NCBI RefSeq assembly: GCF_028331445.1
Contig: NZ_JAQMHX010000003.1
Span: 124,001-188,000 of the forward strand
Source: Candidatus Phyllobacterium onerii
Lineage (GTDB): Bacteria > Pseudomonadota > Alphaproteobacteria > Rhizobiales > Rhizobiaceae
Reading direction: 5' to 3'
Length of the DNA stretch: 64,000 bases
Both the position numbers and the translations under genes were made by a program. Every line of letters starts with the position of its first letter. The stretch's first letter is position 1. Shown in pieces: positions 36,013 through 46,077 of this stretch. The notes beneath the pieces are model-generated. The model was not told the origin of the DNA. It did not search any database and was given only the letters and a program-made list of their open reading frames with translations.

Positions 36013-36573
36013 ATGACGACATTGATCATTCCGGGATATCGCGGGTCCGAAAAAGGCCACTGGCAACAGCAATGGCTGCTGGAGGATGAAACGGCGCGCC
36101 TTGTCGAACAGGACGATTGGGACAATCCAGTCCTATGTCAATGGCTTCACGTTCTTGAAGCAAGCCTTGCCGAAACACCCGGCGCGGTCCTGGTCGCGCA
36201 TAGTCTCGGCTGCATACTCGTTGCGCATCTCGCCAGCCGTCCATCAGCAGCGCATATCGCCGGTGCGGTTCTGGTTGCGCCAGCCGACGCTGAACGTATG
36301 GCCGTTCAGGATTCAAAGTTTCGCAGCTTTGCACCCCTGCCACGCCACAAGCTCGGCTTCCCGTCAATTGTCGTCGCCAGCCGCAACGATCCCTACATGT
36401 CGTTCAACAAGGCAGAAGCTCTGGCCAATGTTTGGGGTTCAGGCTTTGTCGATATGAAAAATGCCGGACACATCAACATTGAAAGCGGCTTCGGCTCATG
36501 GCCGGAAGCGCATATTCTAGCGGATTCAATGCGCAGACCGCAGCAGGATTTTCGCGCCCAGCAAGCGGCTTGA
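36013..36573 (+). CDS. RBBP9/YdeN-type alpha/beta hydrolase
   Basis: The 186-residue protein begins MTTLIIPGYRGSEKGHW, typical of the RBBP9/YdeN serine hydrolases. The triad is visible: Ser in VAHSLGC near residue 69, Asp in SRNDPYMS near 127 and His in NAGHINIESGFG near 152. The natural substrate is unknown. The Met at 36013 is preferred over 35989. It converges with the cysW gene, 4 bp apart. Confidence 0.87.
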   Translation: MTTLIIPGYRGSEKGHWQQQWLLEDETARLVEQDDWDNPVLCQWLHVLEASLAETPGAVLVAHSLGCILVAHLASRPSAAHIAGAVLVAPADAERMAVQDSKFRSFAPLPRHKLGFPSIVVASRNDPYMSFNKAEALANVWGSGFVDMKNAGHINIESGFGSWPEAHILADSMRRPQQDFRAQQAA

Positions 36574-36577
36574 TGCC

Positions 36578-37444
36578 CTAACTCACCTGCTTGCGTTCAA
36601 GCAAATACTTGAGGACCAGCGTCACGACGGCGATCAAAGCCAGTGTCGATGAGGCAGCAAATGCCCCTGTAACGTTATAATCATTGAATAAAAGTTCGAT
36701 CTGCAGTGGCAACGTGTTGGTCTGACCACGAATGGCGCCTGAAACAACGGAAACAGCGCCGAATTCGCCCATGACGCGAGCATTACAGAGCACCGCGCCG
36801 TAGAGCAGCGCCCAGCGGACATTTGGCAACGTGACATAGAAAAAGGTCTGTAGCCCAGTCGCGCCAAGGGTGATCGCGGCTTCCTCGTCCTCGCTACCCT
36901 GCGCCTGCATCAACGGAATAAGCTCACGTGCCACGAACGGGCTCGTTACGAACAGGCTCACAAGAAATATCGCAGGAACTGTGAACATGATCTTGATGTC
37001 GTAACTCTCAAGCAACGGCCCAAGAAGGCCTTGGCTCCCGTAGAGAAACAGGTAGGTCACACCGGCGACGATCGGCGATACCGAAAACGGTATCTCGATC
37101 AGGGTAATCAGCAACCGCCGCCCAGGAAAACGAAACCGCGTCACCAGCCACGCCACACATATCCCGAAGATCATATTGATGGGCACAACGACGATCGCCG
37201 TGAGAACCGTCAACCAGACAGCGTGTAGTGTCGCGGGTTGCAGGATCTGGGTGAAATAGACGGCGATACCCTCTCGGAAAGCATAGGTGAAAATCACCGC
37301 CATAGGCACGCCGATGAAAAGGATCGAAAGGAAGACCGCCGACGCGATCAGCAAACACTGCGACAGTCGTGATGGCTTGGTGCCATGCCTTCGCGACGGC
37401 TGTCCTATAGCCGCTGGTGAAACGAGACTAGTTGCGGTCTGCAT
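36578..37444 (-). CDS. cysW: Sulfate ABC transporter permease CysW
   Basis: The 288-residue protein has six spans and the permease EAA loop (EDEEAAITLGATGLQTFFYV) near residue 190, as in CysW. It imports sulfate or thiosulfate together with CysT, a binding protein and the CysA ATPase. It overlaps cysT by 17 bp. It is the last gene of the run, and no cysA follows, because the next gene is convergent. Confidence 0.92.
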   Translation of the reverse strand: MQTATSLVSPAAIGQPSRRHGTKPSRLSQCLLIASAVFLSILFIGVPMAVIFTYAFREGIAVYFTQILQPATLHAVWLTVLTAIVVVPINMIFGICVAWLVTRFRFPGRRLLITLIEIPFSVSPIVAGVTYLFLYGSQGLLGPLLESYDIKIMFTVPAIFLVSLFVTSPFVARELIPLMQAQGSEDEEAAITLGATGLQTFFYVTLPNVRWALLYGAVLCNARVMGEFGAVSVVSGAIRGQTNTLPLQIELLFNDYNVTGAFAASSTLALIAVVTLVLKYLLERKQVS

Positions 37445-38264
37445 AACGCAACTGCCAGGCCTGAATTGAGTTGGTGACGAACAGCATGACGAACGCAGTG
37501 GCCAGCATCACCGTCGCCAGCGCAGCGGCTGCCGGGTAGTCGTATTCATCAAGGCGAATGAATACGAGGAGAGACATGACCTCCGTCTCGAACGGCAAAT
37601 TTCCCGAGATGAAGACTATGGCGCCAAACTCTCCAAGGCTTCGCGCAAAAGAAAGGCTGCATCCTGCAATGAATGCCGGAAAAATCGCCGGCCATATGAT
37701 CCTGGCAAATATTTGCCAGTTGGTGGCGCCCAATGATCGTGCCGCCTCTTCGACATCGACAGCAACGTCTTCCAACACCGGCTGCACCGTCCGGACAACA
37801 AAAGGAATGCTGGTAAACATCATCGCAAGGGCGATGCCGAGCGGCGCATATGCAACTTTTATTCCCAACGGCTCCAGATATTGGCCAAACCAGCCATTCG
37901 AGGAAAACACCGTCACCAACGCAAGCCCGGCAACTGCAGTCGGCAACGCGAAAGGCAGATCGACCACCGCATCGAGAAGGCGTCGCCCCGGAAACTCATA
38001 ACGAACCAGAACCCATGCCAGCAGGACACCGAAAATCGCGTTGAGCACTGTCGCAAGTGCCGCTGCACCGATCGTAATGCGATACGTCGCAAGCGCGCGC
38101 TCGGAGGATACGATGCTCCAAAAATCGGCCCAACCAAGGTTGACGGATTTATACAGCATGGCCAAAAGCGGCAGCGCAACGATAATGACGAAATAAAGCA
38201 GGGTCACACCAAGCGTGAGACCGAAACCCGGCAATATTCCTCGCTGACTGGACCTTGAAAACAT
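37428..38264 (-). CDS. cysT: Sulfate ABC transporter permease CysT
   Basis: The 278-residue protein has six spans, the GVLLAWVLVRYEFPGRRLLD segment near residue 82 and the EAA loop EEAARSLGATNWQIF near residue 175, as in CysT (CysU). It pairs with CysW in the sulfate channel. A strong hairpin separates it from the upstream binding-protein gene by about 100 bp. Confidence 0.92.
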   Translation of the reverse strand: MFSRSSQRGILPGFGLTLGVTLLYFVIIVALPLLAMLYKSVNLGWADFWSIVSSERALATYRITIGAAALATVLNAIFGVLLAWVLVRYEFPGRRLLDAVVDLPFALPTAVAGLALVTVFSSNGWFGQYLEPLGIKVAYAPLGIALAMMFTSIPFVVRTVQPVLEDVAVDVEEAARSLGATNWQIFARIIWPAIFPAFIAGCSLSFARSLGEFGAIVFISGNLPFETEVMSLLVFIRLDEYDYPAAAALATVMLATAFVMLFVTNSIQAWQLRYADRN

Positions 38265-38313
38265 GAGCAGTTTCTAGCCTATATTCGGATGAACGCAAGC
38301 GTTGGTTGAATAG

Positions 38314-38344
38314 AAAGCAGTGCGGCTCTGAACCGCACTGCTTT
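38314..38344 (-). terminator. Hairpin between the sulfate-binding-protein gene and cysT
   Basis: AAAGCAGTGCGG (38314-38325) pairs perfectly over 12 bp with CCGCACTGCTTT (38333-38344). It lies between the binding-protein gene (upstream) and cysT. The T run is short, so it may be a partial terminator or an mRNA-stabilising stem that lets more binding protein than permease be made. Confidence 0.7.
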
Positions 38345-38362
38345 GCCAAACATCGGGTAAGG

Positions 38363-39370
38363 TCAGCGCTTGGTGAACACCTTGTCGAGCGTTCCGCCCT
38401 CGGAGAATTGGTCCTTGGTCACTTTTGCCCAACCGCCAAAGACATCTTCGACAGTCAGCAGGCGCGTTTCCGGAAATTGCGATGCATATTTCGCCTTCAC
38501 CGTCTCGTCGTTCACACGGTTGTAATTCTGCGCGAGAATATTTTGCCCCTCCGGCGAATAGAGGAACTTCAGATAACTCTCCGCGATCGCGCGCGAGCCG
38601 CGTTTATCCACGACCTTGTCGACCACAGTGACCGGAAACTCGGCAAGCAAGCTCACCGGTGGGACAACCGCTTCGTACTTGTCCTCGCCGAGTTGCTTGC
38701 GCGTCCCGAGAACTTCTGCCTCGAAGGTGATCAGCACATCGCCAATACCGCGCTCGGCAAAAGTCGTCGTTGATCCACGGCCACCTGTGTCGAACACCGG
38801 CACGTTTGACAGCAGCTTCTTCACGAATTCTTGCGCTTTGGCGTCGTCCTTGTTGAATTTTTCAAGCGCAAAGGCATAGGCCGCCAGATAGGTGTAGCGC
38901 GCATTGCCCGACGTCTTGGGGTTCGGAAATACCACCTTCACATCATCGCGAACCAGATCATCCCAGTTCTTGATATTCTTCGGGTTTCCGGCCCGCACGA
39001 GAAACGCCGGCAAGGAATAGTACGGCGAAGAGTTGTTCGGCAGACGCGACTGCCAGTCAGCGGGAATGAAGTTACCCTTGTCATGCAGAACCTGAACATC
39101 TGTCACCTGGTTAAAAGTGACTACATCGGCTTCAAGACCTTCGAGGATCGAGCGAGCCTGCTTGGAAGAACCAGCATGTGATTGGTTGACCGTGATATCT
39201 TTGCCAGATTGCTGTTTGTATTCGGCAGTGAAGGCCTTGTCGATCTGCTCATAAAGTTCACGGGAGATATCATAGGAAACATTAAGTATTTCAGTGGGTT
39301 CGTCTGTGGCCTTGACCGGCGTCAAACTCATACTGAGGGCCAGAGCAGCATATACCAACAATCTTTTCAT
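38363..39370 (-). CDS. Periplasmic sulfate-binding protein
   Basis: The 335-residue protein has a signal peptide (MKRLLVYAALALSMSLTPVKA) and the sulfate-binding-protein pattern: ILNVSYDISRELYEQ near residue 30, NQSHAGSSKQARSILEGLEAD near residue 62 and NPKTSGNARYTYLAAYAFA near residue 150. It captures sulfate or thiosulfate for CysTW. The start at 39370 has GGGAGAATTCG before it; the frame from 39439 lacks a signal peptide start. It could be named cysP or sbp. Confidence 0.92.
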   Translation of the reverse strand: MKRLLVYAALALSMSLTPVKATDEPTEILNVSYDISRELYEQIDKAFTAEYKQQSGKDITVNQSHAGSSKQARSILEGLEADVVTFNQVTDVQVLHDKGNFIPADWQSRLPNNSSPYYSLPAFLVRAGNPKNIKNWDDLVRDDVKVVFPNPKTSGNARYTYLAAYAFALEKFNKDDAKAQEFVKKLLSNVPVFDTGGRGSTTTFAERGIGDVLITFEAEVLGTRKQLGEDKYEAVVPPVSLLAEFPVTVVDKVVDKRGSRAIAESYLKFLYSPEGQNILAQNYNRVNDETVKAKYASQFPETRLLTVEDVFGGWAKVTKDQFSEGGTLDKVFTKR

Positions 39371-39561
39371 CGAATTCTCCCACAGCCTCGCCGGCACAAA
39401 GGCACCGGACATTTTTTGCGAGATTGACCGGAAAACCATCGATGCGGAAGAATTTATTTTCCAATATAGCCGAGCTAATTGAAATCAAATACTGCAAACC
39501 GACCTGAACAGAGCTGGCCGGTCAACTGCGGCCGTGCTCAGAAGGCAAGCTGGTGGAATTG

Positions 39562-39753
39562 TCACCAGAATCCGCGATGTTGCCAGCACCAGAGGAAATC
39601 CTCCTCGGTCCAGTTGCGGTTTTTCTTGGCCGCCGCTTCTTCGCGATCTCGCTGCTTGGAATCGCCGGCATTCCGGTCGAGAGTTTCAGCTGTAAAAACG
39701 TCCCGCCACAGGCGTTCCGCCCGGTTAAATATGCCTGATACTTCACTGTACAT
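39562..39753 (-). CDS. Small Trp-rich hypothetical protein upstream of the sulfate uptake genes
   Basis: The 63-residue frame begins MYSEVSGIFNRAERLWRDV, preceded by a good ribosome site (GGAGG 6 bases before the ATG). It is charged in the middle and ends in an aromatic tail (WTEEDFLWCWQHRGFW). No family is recognised. It lies about 190 bp upstream of the sulfate-binding-protein gene in the same direction and opposite to the Rrf2 gene, so it may be co-regulated with sulfur uptake. Confidence 0.5.
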   Translation of the reverse strand: MYSEVSGIFNRAERLWRDVFTAETLDRNAGDSKQRDREEAAAKKNRNWTEEDFLWCWQHRGFW

Positions 39754-40057
39754 TGCGACCTCCATGAAACAATCTGGTTGCAGAGTGCAGTTGCCTTTAG
39801 GTCAACCGATACCCCAATGATGACGGCTTGAAATCATTTGTCAATAATCTCTACCTTTTTAATCGTGTATTGGATTCACCCACTCCGCCGCTCCGTCCGA
39901 AATGAATTCTTAATGAATTATTATTTTTCAGCGCCTTACACACCATTTTTAAGACATTTCTCGGCCGTAAAAAAACTTAGTTTTTAACATTTTTGGGCTA
40001 GAAAATGTAGTGCAAGGGACTATGACTGCGTCACACCGGTAGTCAGGCAAAAATGAA
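39754..40057. promoter_or_regulatory. Divergent AT-rich control region before the rrf2-type gene
   Basis: This 304 bp AT-rich gap carries two palindromes: AAAACTTAGTTTT at 39972-39984 and ACATTTT/AAAATGT at 39987-39993 and 40002-40008. They lie 50-86 bp before the Rrf2-type gene and are candidate sites for that regulator. No gene is supported here. Confidence 0.45.
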
Positions 40058-40507
40058 ATGATATCGCAAAAGGCCAAATATGCTCTGCGGGCGCTTGTCG
40101 TTCTGGCCAGGGCAGACGCCGAGAAATCTCTCTTCATCTCGGATATCGCGGAAGAACAGAATATCCCGAAGAAATTTCTCGAACAGATACTGCTCGATCT
40201 GAAACATCAGGGTATCGTCATGAGCCGTCGCGGCAAGATGGGCGGGTATCTGCTGCTGAAGCCAGCTGAAGAAATTACGTTCGGCGAAGTGCTGCGCCTC
40301 ATTGATGGCCCGATTGCTCCCCTGCCCTGTTTGAGCAAGATCGCCTATCGCCGCTGCGAGGATTGCCAGGACGAAGCGACATGCGAAATACGCCACGTCT
40401 TCAATGAAGTCGCCAATGTCACCCGTGCGGTCCTGGACAAGACGACAATCGCCGATTGCCTCGTATATGGCGGCAATGCCAAGGTGGCTGAACTGCTCGA
40501 CAGCTGA
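40058..40507 (+). CDS. Rrf2-family transcriptional regulator
   Basis: The 149-residue protein has the Rrf2 winged helix (MISQKAKYALRALVVLA and ISDIAEEQNIPKKFLEQIL) and three cysteines at about 90, 98/101 and 107 (PCLSK, CEDCQDEATC), the layout that holds an Fe-S cluster in IscR-like members. It is divergent from sulfate uptake genes and convergent with thiG, so it may control sulfur or cysteine supply, as CymR does in other bacteria. The cluster and target genes are inferred. Confidence 0.87.
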   Translation: MISQKAKYALRALVVLARADAEKSLFISDIAEEQNIPKKFLEQILLDLKHQGIVMSRRGKMGGYLLLKPAEEITFGEVLRLIDGPIAPLPCLSKIAYRRCEDCQDEATCEIRHVFNEVANVTRAVLDKTTIADCLVYGGNAKVAELLDS

Positions 40508-40520
40508 GAGCCTTAGGCTA

Positions 40521-41300
40521 TCATGTAAAAACCGCCCTGCCGATTACCGGCGTTGACGGCACGGCAACGTCGCGAGGTTCGAGCATACCTGCTTGAAAAG
40601 CCGCATGCCCCGCATCGACTGCCTTGGCGAAAGCCCTGGCCATCGCCACCGGATCGCCGGCCTTCGCCACGGCGGTGTTCAGCAGAATGGCATCAAATCC
40701 GAGTTCCATGACTGTCGCGGCATGGGATGGCCGCCCGAGGCCCGCATCGATGATCAGCGGAATGTCGGGGAAATTGCCCCGCAATGAACGCAGTGCGTGC
40801 AAATTCAGCGGTCCGAGACCCGAGCCGATCGGCGCGCACCATGGCATCAAAACCTCGCAACCCACCTCCAGCAGACGCTCGGCGACGATCAGATCATCTG
40901 TCGTATAGGGGAACACCTTGAAGCCGTCATCGGATAATATCCGGGCAGCCTCGACCAGTGCAAAGACATCCGGCTGCAACGTATCATGATTGCCAATGAC
41001 TTCGAGCTTGATCCAGTCGGTCGCAAAAACATCCCTTGCCATCTGTGCCGTGAGCACAGCTTCTTTCACCGTATGACATCCCGCCGTATTCGGCAGTACG
41101 TATGTTCCAAGCGACCGGATGAGCGACCAGAACTTGTCACCGGATTTGCCGCCTGCCATTTCCCGCCGCAGCGAGACGGTGACGATTTCCGTGCCGGACG
41201 CCTTGATTGCATCCATAAGGATGGCGGGCGAAGGATACTGCGCTGTTCCCAGCAAAACCCGCGACGAAAGTTCGGTACTATAAAGTTTCAGCATGCTCAT
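40521..41300 (-). CDS. thiG: Thiazole synthase ThiG
   Basis: The 259-residue protein has the ThiG barrel with the Schiff-base lysine Lys98 in WIKLEVIGN and the GSGLGP segment near 170. ThiG forms the thiazole phosphate of thiamine from deoxyxylulose phosphate, dehydroglycine (from ThiO) and ThiS-thiocarboxylate. The start at 41300 overlaps the thiS stop by 4 bp; the longer frame at 41408 runs back through thiS. It ends the thi operon; thiE does not follow. Confidence 0.94.
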   Translation of the reverse strand: MSMLKLYSTELSSRVLLGTAQYPSPAILMDAIKASGTEIVTVSLRREMAGGKSGDKFWSLIRSLGTYVLPNTAGCHTVKEAVLTAQMARDVFATDWIKLEVIGNHDTLQPDVFALVEAARILSDDGFKVFPYTTDDLIVAERLLEVGCEVLMPWCAPIGSGLGPLNLHALRSLRGNFPDIPLIIDAGLGRPSHAATVMELGFDAILLNTAVAKAGDPVAMARAFAKAVDAGHAAFQAGMLEPRDVAVPSTPVIGRAVFT

Positions 41301-41494
41301 CCTCCTTGCCGCGGTGTAAGGATCTCGACTTTGTCGCCCTCGTTCAGACGGCAGGCTTGACGTTCCGGTGACCGCACGAGTTCCCCGTTTAATGCCGTCG
41401 CCAGCCATTCGCCGTCGAACTCCAGTTCGGCAAGCAAAGCATCGAGCGATTGCGCAACGACATCATGCGGTTGTCCATTGACGAGCAGTTTCAT
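41297..41494 (-). CDS. thiS: Sulfur carrier protein ThiS
   Basis: The 65-residue protein is a ubiquitin-like sulfur carrier ending in the required Gly-Gly (TPRQGG). It overlaps thiO by 4 bp and thiG by 4 bp. Its C-terminal thiocarboxylate donates sulfur for the thiazole ring. Confidence 0.93.
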   Translation of the reverse strand: MKLLVNGQPHDVVAQSLDALLAELEFDGEWLATALNGELVRSPERQACRLNEGDKVEILTPRQGG

Positions 41495-42456
41495 CGTGTT
41501 GCTCTCCTTTCATTCAAAACCATGTCCGCCACCAGCATGGCCATCGCGGGGGCAAGCAGGAAACCGTGTCTGTAAAGCCCGTTGATGCTGATGGTTTTAC
41601 CCTCGCGGACGACACGGGGCAGATTGTCCGGATAGGCGGGGCGAATGCCCACCCCTGTTTCGACAATCTCGGCCTCACCGAAGGCGGGGTGCAGGCTATA
41701 GGCCGCGTTCAGCAATTCCATCATCGAGCGCACGGTGATCGGACCAGCCGAGTCACTTTCGAGCATTGTTGCGCCCACCATGAACGTATGATCCGCCCTC
41801 GGCACGACATAGATAGGAAAGCGCGGATGGACGAGCCTGACAGGACGTGACAGGGCGATATCGATGGTCCGCACGATCAGCATTTCACCGCGCACGCCGC
41901 GTATCGTTTGATCGTCGCGGGAATAGCCGGTGCACTGAACGGTCCAATCAAAACCAGCTGTCGCGGTCCGCACTGGATCAGTTTCGAATGCGACACCGGC
42001 CGCCGCCAGTTTCGCCGCAAGACTGATCAACACATGTCGCGGATCAAGGTGTGCTTCATCCTTGAAAAACAGGCCCTTGCGGAAGCGTCCGGCAAGGTCA
42101 GGCTCCAGCGTTGCAACAGTATCCTCGTTAGCCCACTCGAACTCTGAAGTTCGCGAGCCGAACCGTTCAAGCTCCCTGACGTCACGGACAGGCGCCAAAA
42201 CCAGTGTACCATTGTGTGTCACGGAGCCGGGCAGCGCCGCTTTCCACCAATCAGCGGCACCAAGCCCGAGCTCGACAACTGCCTGCTCAGCGCTTTCCCG
42301 CTCGCAATAGGGCGCAAGCATTCCCCCTGCAAACCAGGATGCCGCCGCGCGGCTGCCCGGTTGCGGATCGAGCAGTGTCACGCGCGCGCCGCGTGACGTC
42401 AATTCGTGGGCGACCGACAATCCGGCCACGCCGGCGCCCTTTACAAGAACGTTCAT
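41491..42456 (-). CDS. thiO: Glycine oxidase ThiO
   Basis: The 321-residue protein has the DAO fold with VLVKGAGVAGLSVAHEL at the N-terminus and the late YRHGFLLAPAMA motif of ThiO. It oxidises glycine to dehydroglycine for thiazole synthesis. It lies between thiC (4 bp gap) and thiS (overlap). Confidence 0.92.
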   Translation of the reverse strand: MNVLVKGAGVAGLSVAHELTSRGARVTLLDPQPGSRAAASWFAGGMLAPYCERESAEQAVVELGLGAADWWKAALPGSVTHNGTLVLAPVRDVRELERFGSRTSEFEWANEDTVATLEPDLAGRFRKGLFFKDEAHLDPRHVLISLAAKLAAAGVAFETDPVRTATAGFDWTVQCTGYSRDDQTIRGVRGEMLIVRTIDIALSRPVRLVHPRFPIYVVPRADHTFMVGATMLESDSAGPITVRSMMELLNAAYSLHPAFGEAEIVETGVGIRPAYPDNLPRVVREGKTISINGLYRHGFLLAPAMAMLVADMVLNERRATR

Positions 42457-42460
42457 TCTC

Positions 42461-44405
<1,945 letters not shown>

Positions 44406-44502
44406 GTGCGTGGAAACCCAGTTCTGTGCCGGAAGGATGAAAGGAGTTCGCGAGTCTGAATAGAGACCGAGTGCCAAGACACTCTACGCGAAGACTTTTG
44501 CA

Positions 44503-44598
44503 CCGTCCCTACGCCAGTATGAACTGGATCAGGTTCAACGGGTCACTGCGCTGCAAAAGCCAGCAGTATCTCAGCCCCTTGTCGGGACTCCCCTGGTG
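44503..44598 (-). ncRNA. TPP riboswitch (THI element)
   Basis: On the minus strand the region reads AGGGGAGTCCC, then GGGGCTGAGA, and later GTTGAACCTGATCCAGTTC, the conserved parts of the thiamine pyrophosphate aptamer (CUGAGA and CUGAUC core). It lies upstream of thiCOSG and should lower expression when TPP is high. The expression platform is not clear because a palindromic element follows. Confidence 0.95.
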
Positions 44599-44661
44599 AA
44601 TGTGTTTATGTGACCCGCTGTTGAAGCAGTTGTCAAGCAGGTCGATCTCCAGACAAACGAA

Positions 44662-44690
44662 AACCCGCTACGGCCTGGACCATGCGGGTT
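44662..44690 (-). terminator. Terminator after rpsU
   Basis: AACCCGC (44662-44668) pairs with GCGGGTT (44684-44690); on the minus strand the stem is followed by TTTTCG. It lies about 40 bp past the rpsU stop. Confidence 0.75.
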
Positions 44691-44729
44691 CTGTCGCGTT
44701 TATTTATAACCGGATGACCGGTCACAAAA

Positions 44730-45005
44730 TTATCGGTTGTTGTAATCGCTACCATTGTTGCCGGCTGGACGGGCAACGCGTTCCTTTTTCTTCGGACCCG
44801 GCAACAGGCCTTCGCGCTGAGCCTGCTTGCGTGCAGCCTTGCGGGCACGGCTAACGGCTTCTGCTTTTTCACGGACACGGCGCTCGGATGGCTTTTCGAA
44901 AGCCTGGCGCGCCTTCATTTCGCGGAAGAGACCTTCCCGCTGCATCTTCTTCTTCAGGACCCGAAGGGCCTGTTCAACATTGTTATCACGGACGAGAACT
45001 TGCAA
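44730..45005 (-). CDS. rpsU: 30S ribosomal protein S21
   Basis: The 91-residue protein starts [20 protein letters not shown] and has [18 protein letters not shown], the S21 signature; the basic C-terminal tail makes it longer than the 71-residue E. coli form, as usual in alphaproteobacteria. The start codon appears to be TTG at 45003-45005, with AAGGA upstream; no in-frame ATG gives a sensible start. S21 helps translation start-site selection. A leader hairpin precedes it. Confidence 0.92.
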   Translation of the reverse strand: MQVLVRDNNVEQALRVLKKKMQREGLFREMKARQAFEKPSERRVREKAEAVSRARKAARKQAQREGLLPGPKKKERVARPAGNNGSDYNNR

Positions 45006-45022
45006 TCGTTTTCCTTACCCAT

Positions 45023-45067
45023 GCTTGTCTCGCCTTGCGGAAGGAAATGAACCACAATCAGACAAGC
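45023..45067 (-). promoter_or_regulatory. Inverted repeat in the rpsU leader
   Basis: GCTTGTCT (45023-45030) and AGACAAGC (45060-45067) form a perfect 8 bp stem that ends a few bases before the rpsU ribosome site. It could shape the leader RNA and affect translation; this is inference. Confidence 0.4.
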
Positions 45068-45263
45068 GTTTGAAGAATTGCCCCTACGGCAATCCGGAGA
45101 AGCGCGGACTTTATTCATTTCCGCGCCAAAAATCCAGTGCACTCAAGCAATTTACTTGAGTATTCCTGCCACGACGCCAACTATTCTGGTCAGGGGGCCG
45201 GGATAATTCTGTGTGCCGTCCATCTCTGTTGATTCAGTCTGACTATGCAGAACCAGAGAAGAT

Positions 45264-45410
45264 TCTAGGGCGTGATGAGATTCGCGATCATGACGAGTCG
45301 AAAACGGTAGTTTTCGAGAACCGGAGCGGAGCGTACTTGAAGTACGCGAGCACTGGATCGCAGAATGCCGTTTGCAGACCGTCATGGCGTGAATATCAAC
45401 ACATCCTAGA
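45264..45410. repeat. Interspersed palindromic repeat, copy 3
   Basis: A 147 bp element bounded by TCTAGG (45264-45269) and CCTAGA (45405-45410), with the core TTTCGAGAACCGGAGCGGAG and a central hairpin GCGTACT-tga-AGTACGC (45331-45347). It is related to copies at 6228 and 28797. Its right end overlaps the stop codon of the RidA gene. The remaining 45068-45263 stretch shows no gene. Confidence 0.78.
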
Positions 45411-45750
45411 TCGCGGCGGTGATGATGATCTCGACCTTGTATTCCGGCGTTGCAAGCTTGGCTTCGCCCGTTGCGCGTGCCGGAGTGTTTGCCGGATCGA
45501 CCCAAGCATCCCACGCAGCATTCATCTCGCCGAAATCCTTCATGTCATCGAGCCAGATGATGGCCTGCAACAGCTTGGATTTGTCGGTGCCGGCCTCCTT
45601 GAGCAAGCGGTCGATCGAAGCCAGGACATCCTTGGTCTGCTCTGTCACGCTCTTGCCTGGGCTGCCGACCTGACCGGCGAGATAGACCGTGTTGCCATGG
45701 ATTACGACCTGGCTCATGCGTGGACCAACTTCAATACGGCGAATGCTCAT
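45406..45750 (-). CDS. RidA family protein
   Basis: The 114-residue protein fits the RidA/YjgF fold with VYLAGQVG near residue 22, a KSKLLQAIIWLDDM segment and the later ATGEAKLATPEYKVEI region. The Arg that deaminates reactive enamines in RidA (usually R105) is not at the expected place (ARATGEAKLA precedes it), so it may be a non-canonical Rid subgroup. Its TAG stop lies in the terminal arm of a palindromic repeat. Confidence 0.83.
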   Translation of the reverse strand: MSIRRIEVGPRMSQVVIHGNTVYLAGQVGSPGKSVTEQTKDVLASIDRLLKEAGTDKSKLLQAIIWLDDMKDFGEMNAAWDAWVDPANTPARATGEAKLATPEYKVEIIITAAI

Positions 45751-45881
45751 GGAAATCTCCTCTAACGATTTGCTGGCAATTTAATGCTTGCCTTGCATCC
45801 ATGAAAAAGGGCCGATGTGGCCCTGTTTTCAAAGGATAGTAGCGTGGTTGCAGATCTTGCCTTTGACCCGCTGATTGAGCA

Positions 45882-45904
45882 CTACGATTATTTTAACATC
45901 GTAG
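45882..45904. promoter_or_regulatory. Inverted repeat in the gap before the desaturase gene
   Basis: CTACGAT (45882-45888) and ATCGTAG (45898-45904) flank a 9-base AT-rich spacer, with further GC pairing outside. It is the only clear structure in the 327 bp gap at 45751-46077 and may be an operator or weak terminator. No gene is supported in this gap. Confidence 0.35.
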
Positions 45905-46077
45905 CGCTTTGATTTTGAATGATTTTCTGCCCATAACGGCGTGCAACATTAGCAGCGAACGTCAATAACAGTCGATTCGGCGACACACTATTTGCCACAT
46001 ACCGTAGAGTCAAATTTCATGTCTAGACCGTTCGAGAGGTTGTATAAATAAGTGCTCCGTTCGCTTATCATTGCCAA

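Noticed and set aside
45211-45765. 184-codon frame across repeat copy 3 and ridA
   Set aside because: It is antisense to ridA and spans the repeat; ridA is the well-supported gene.
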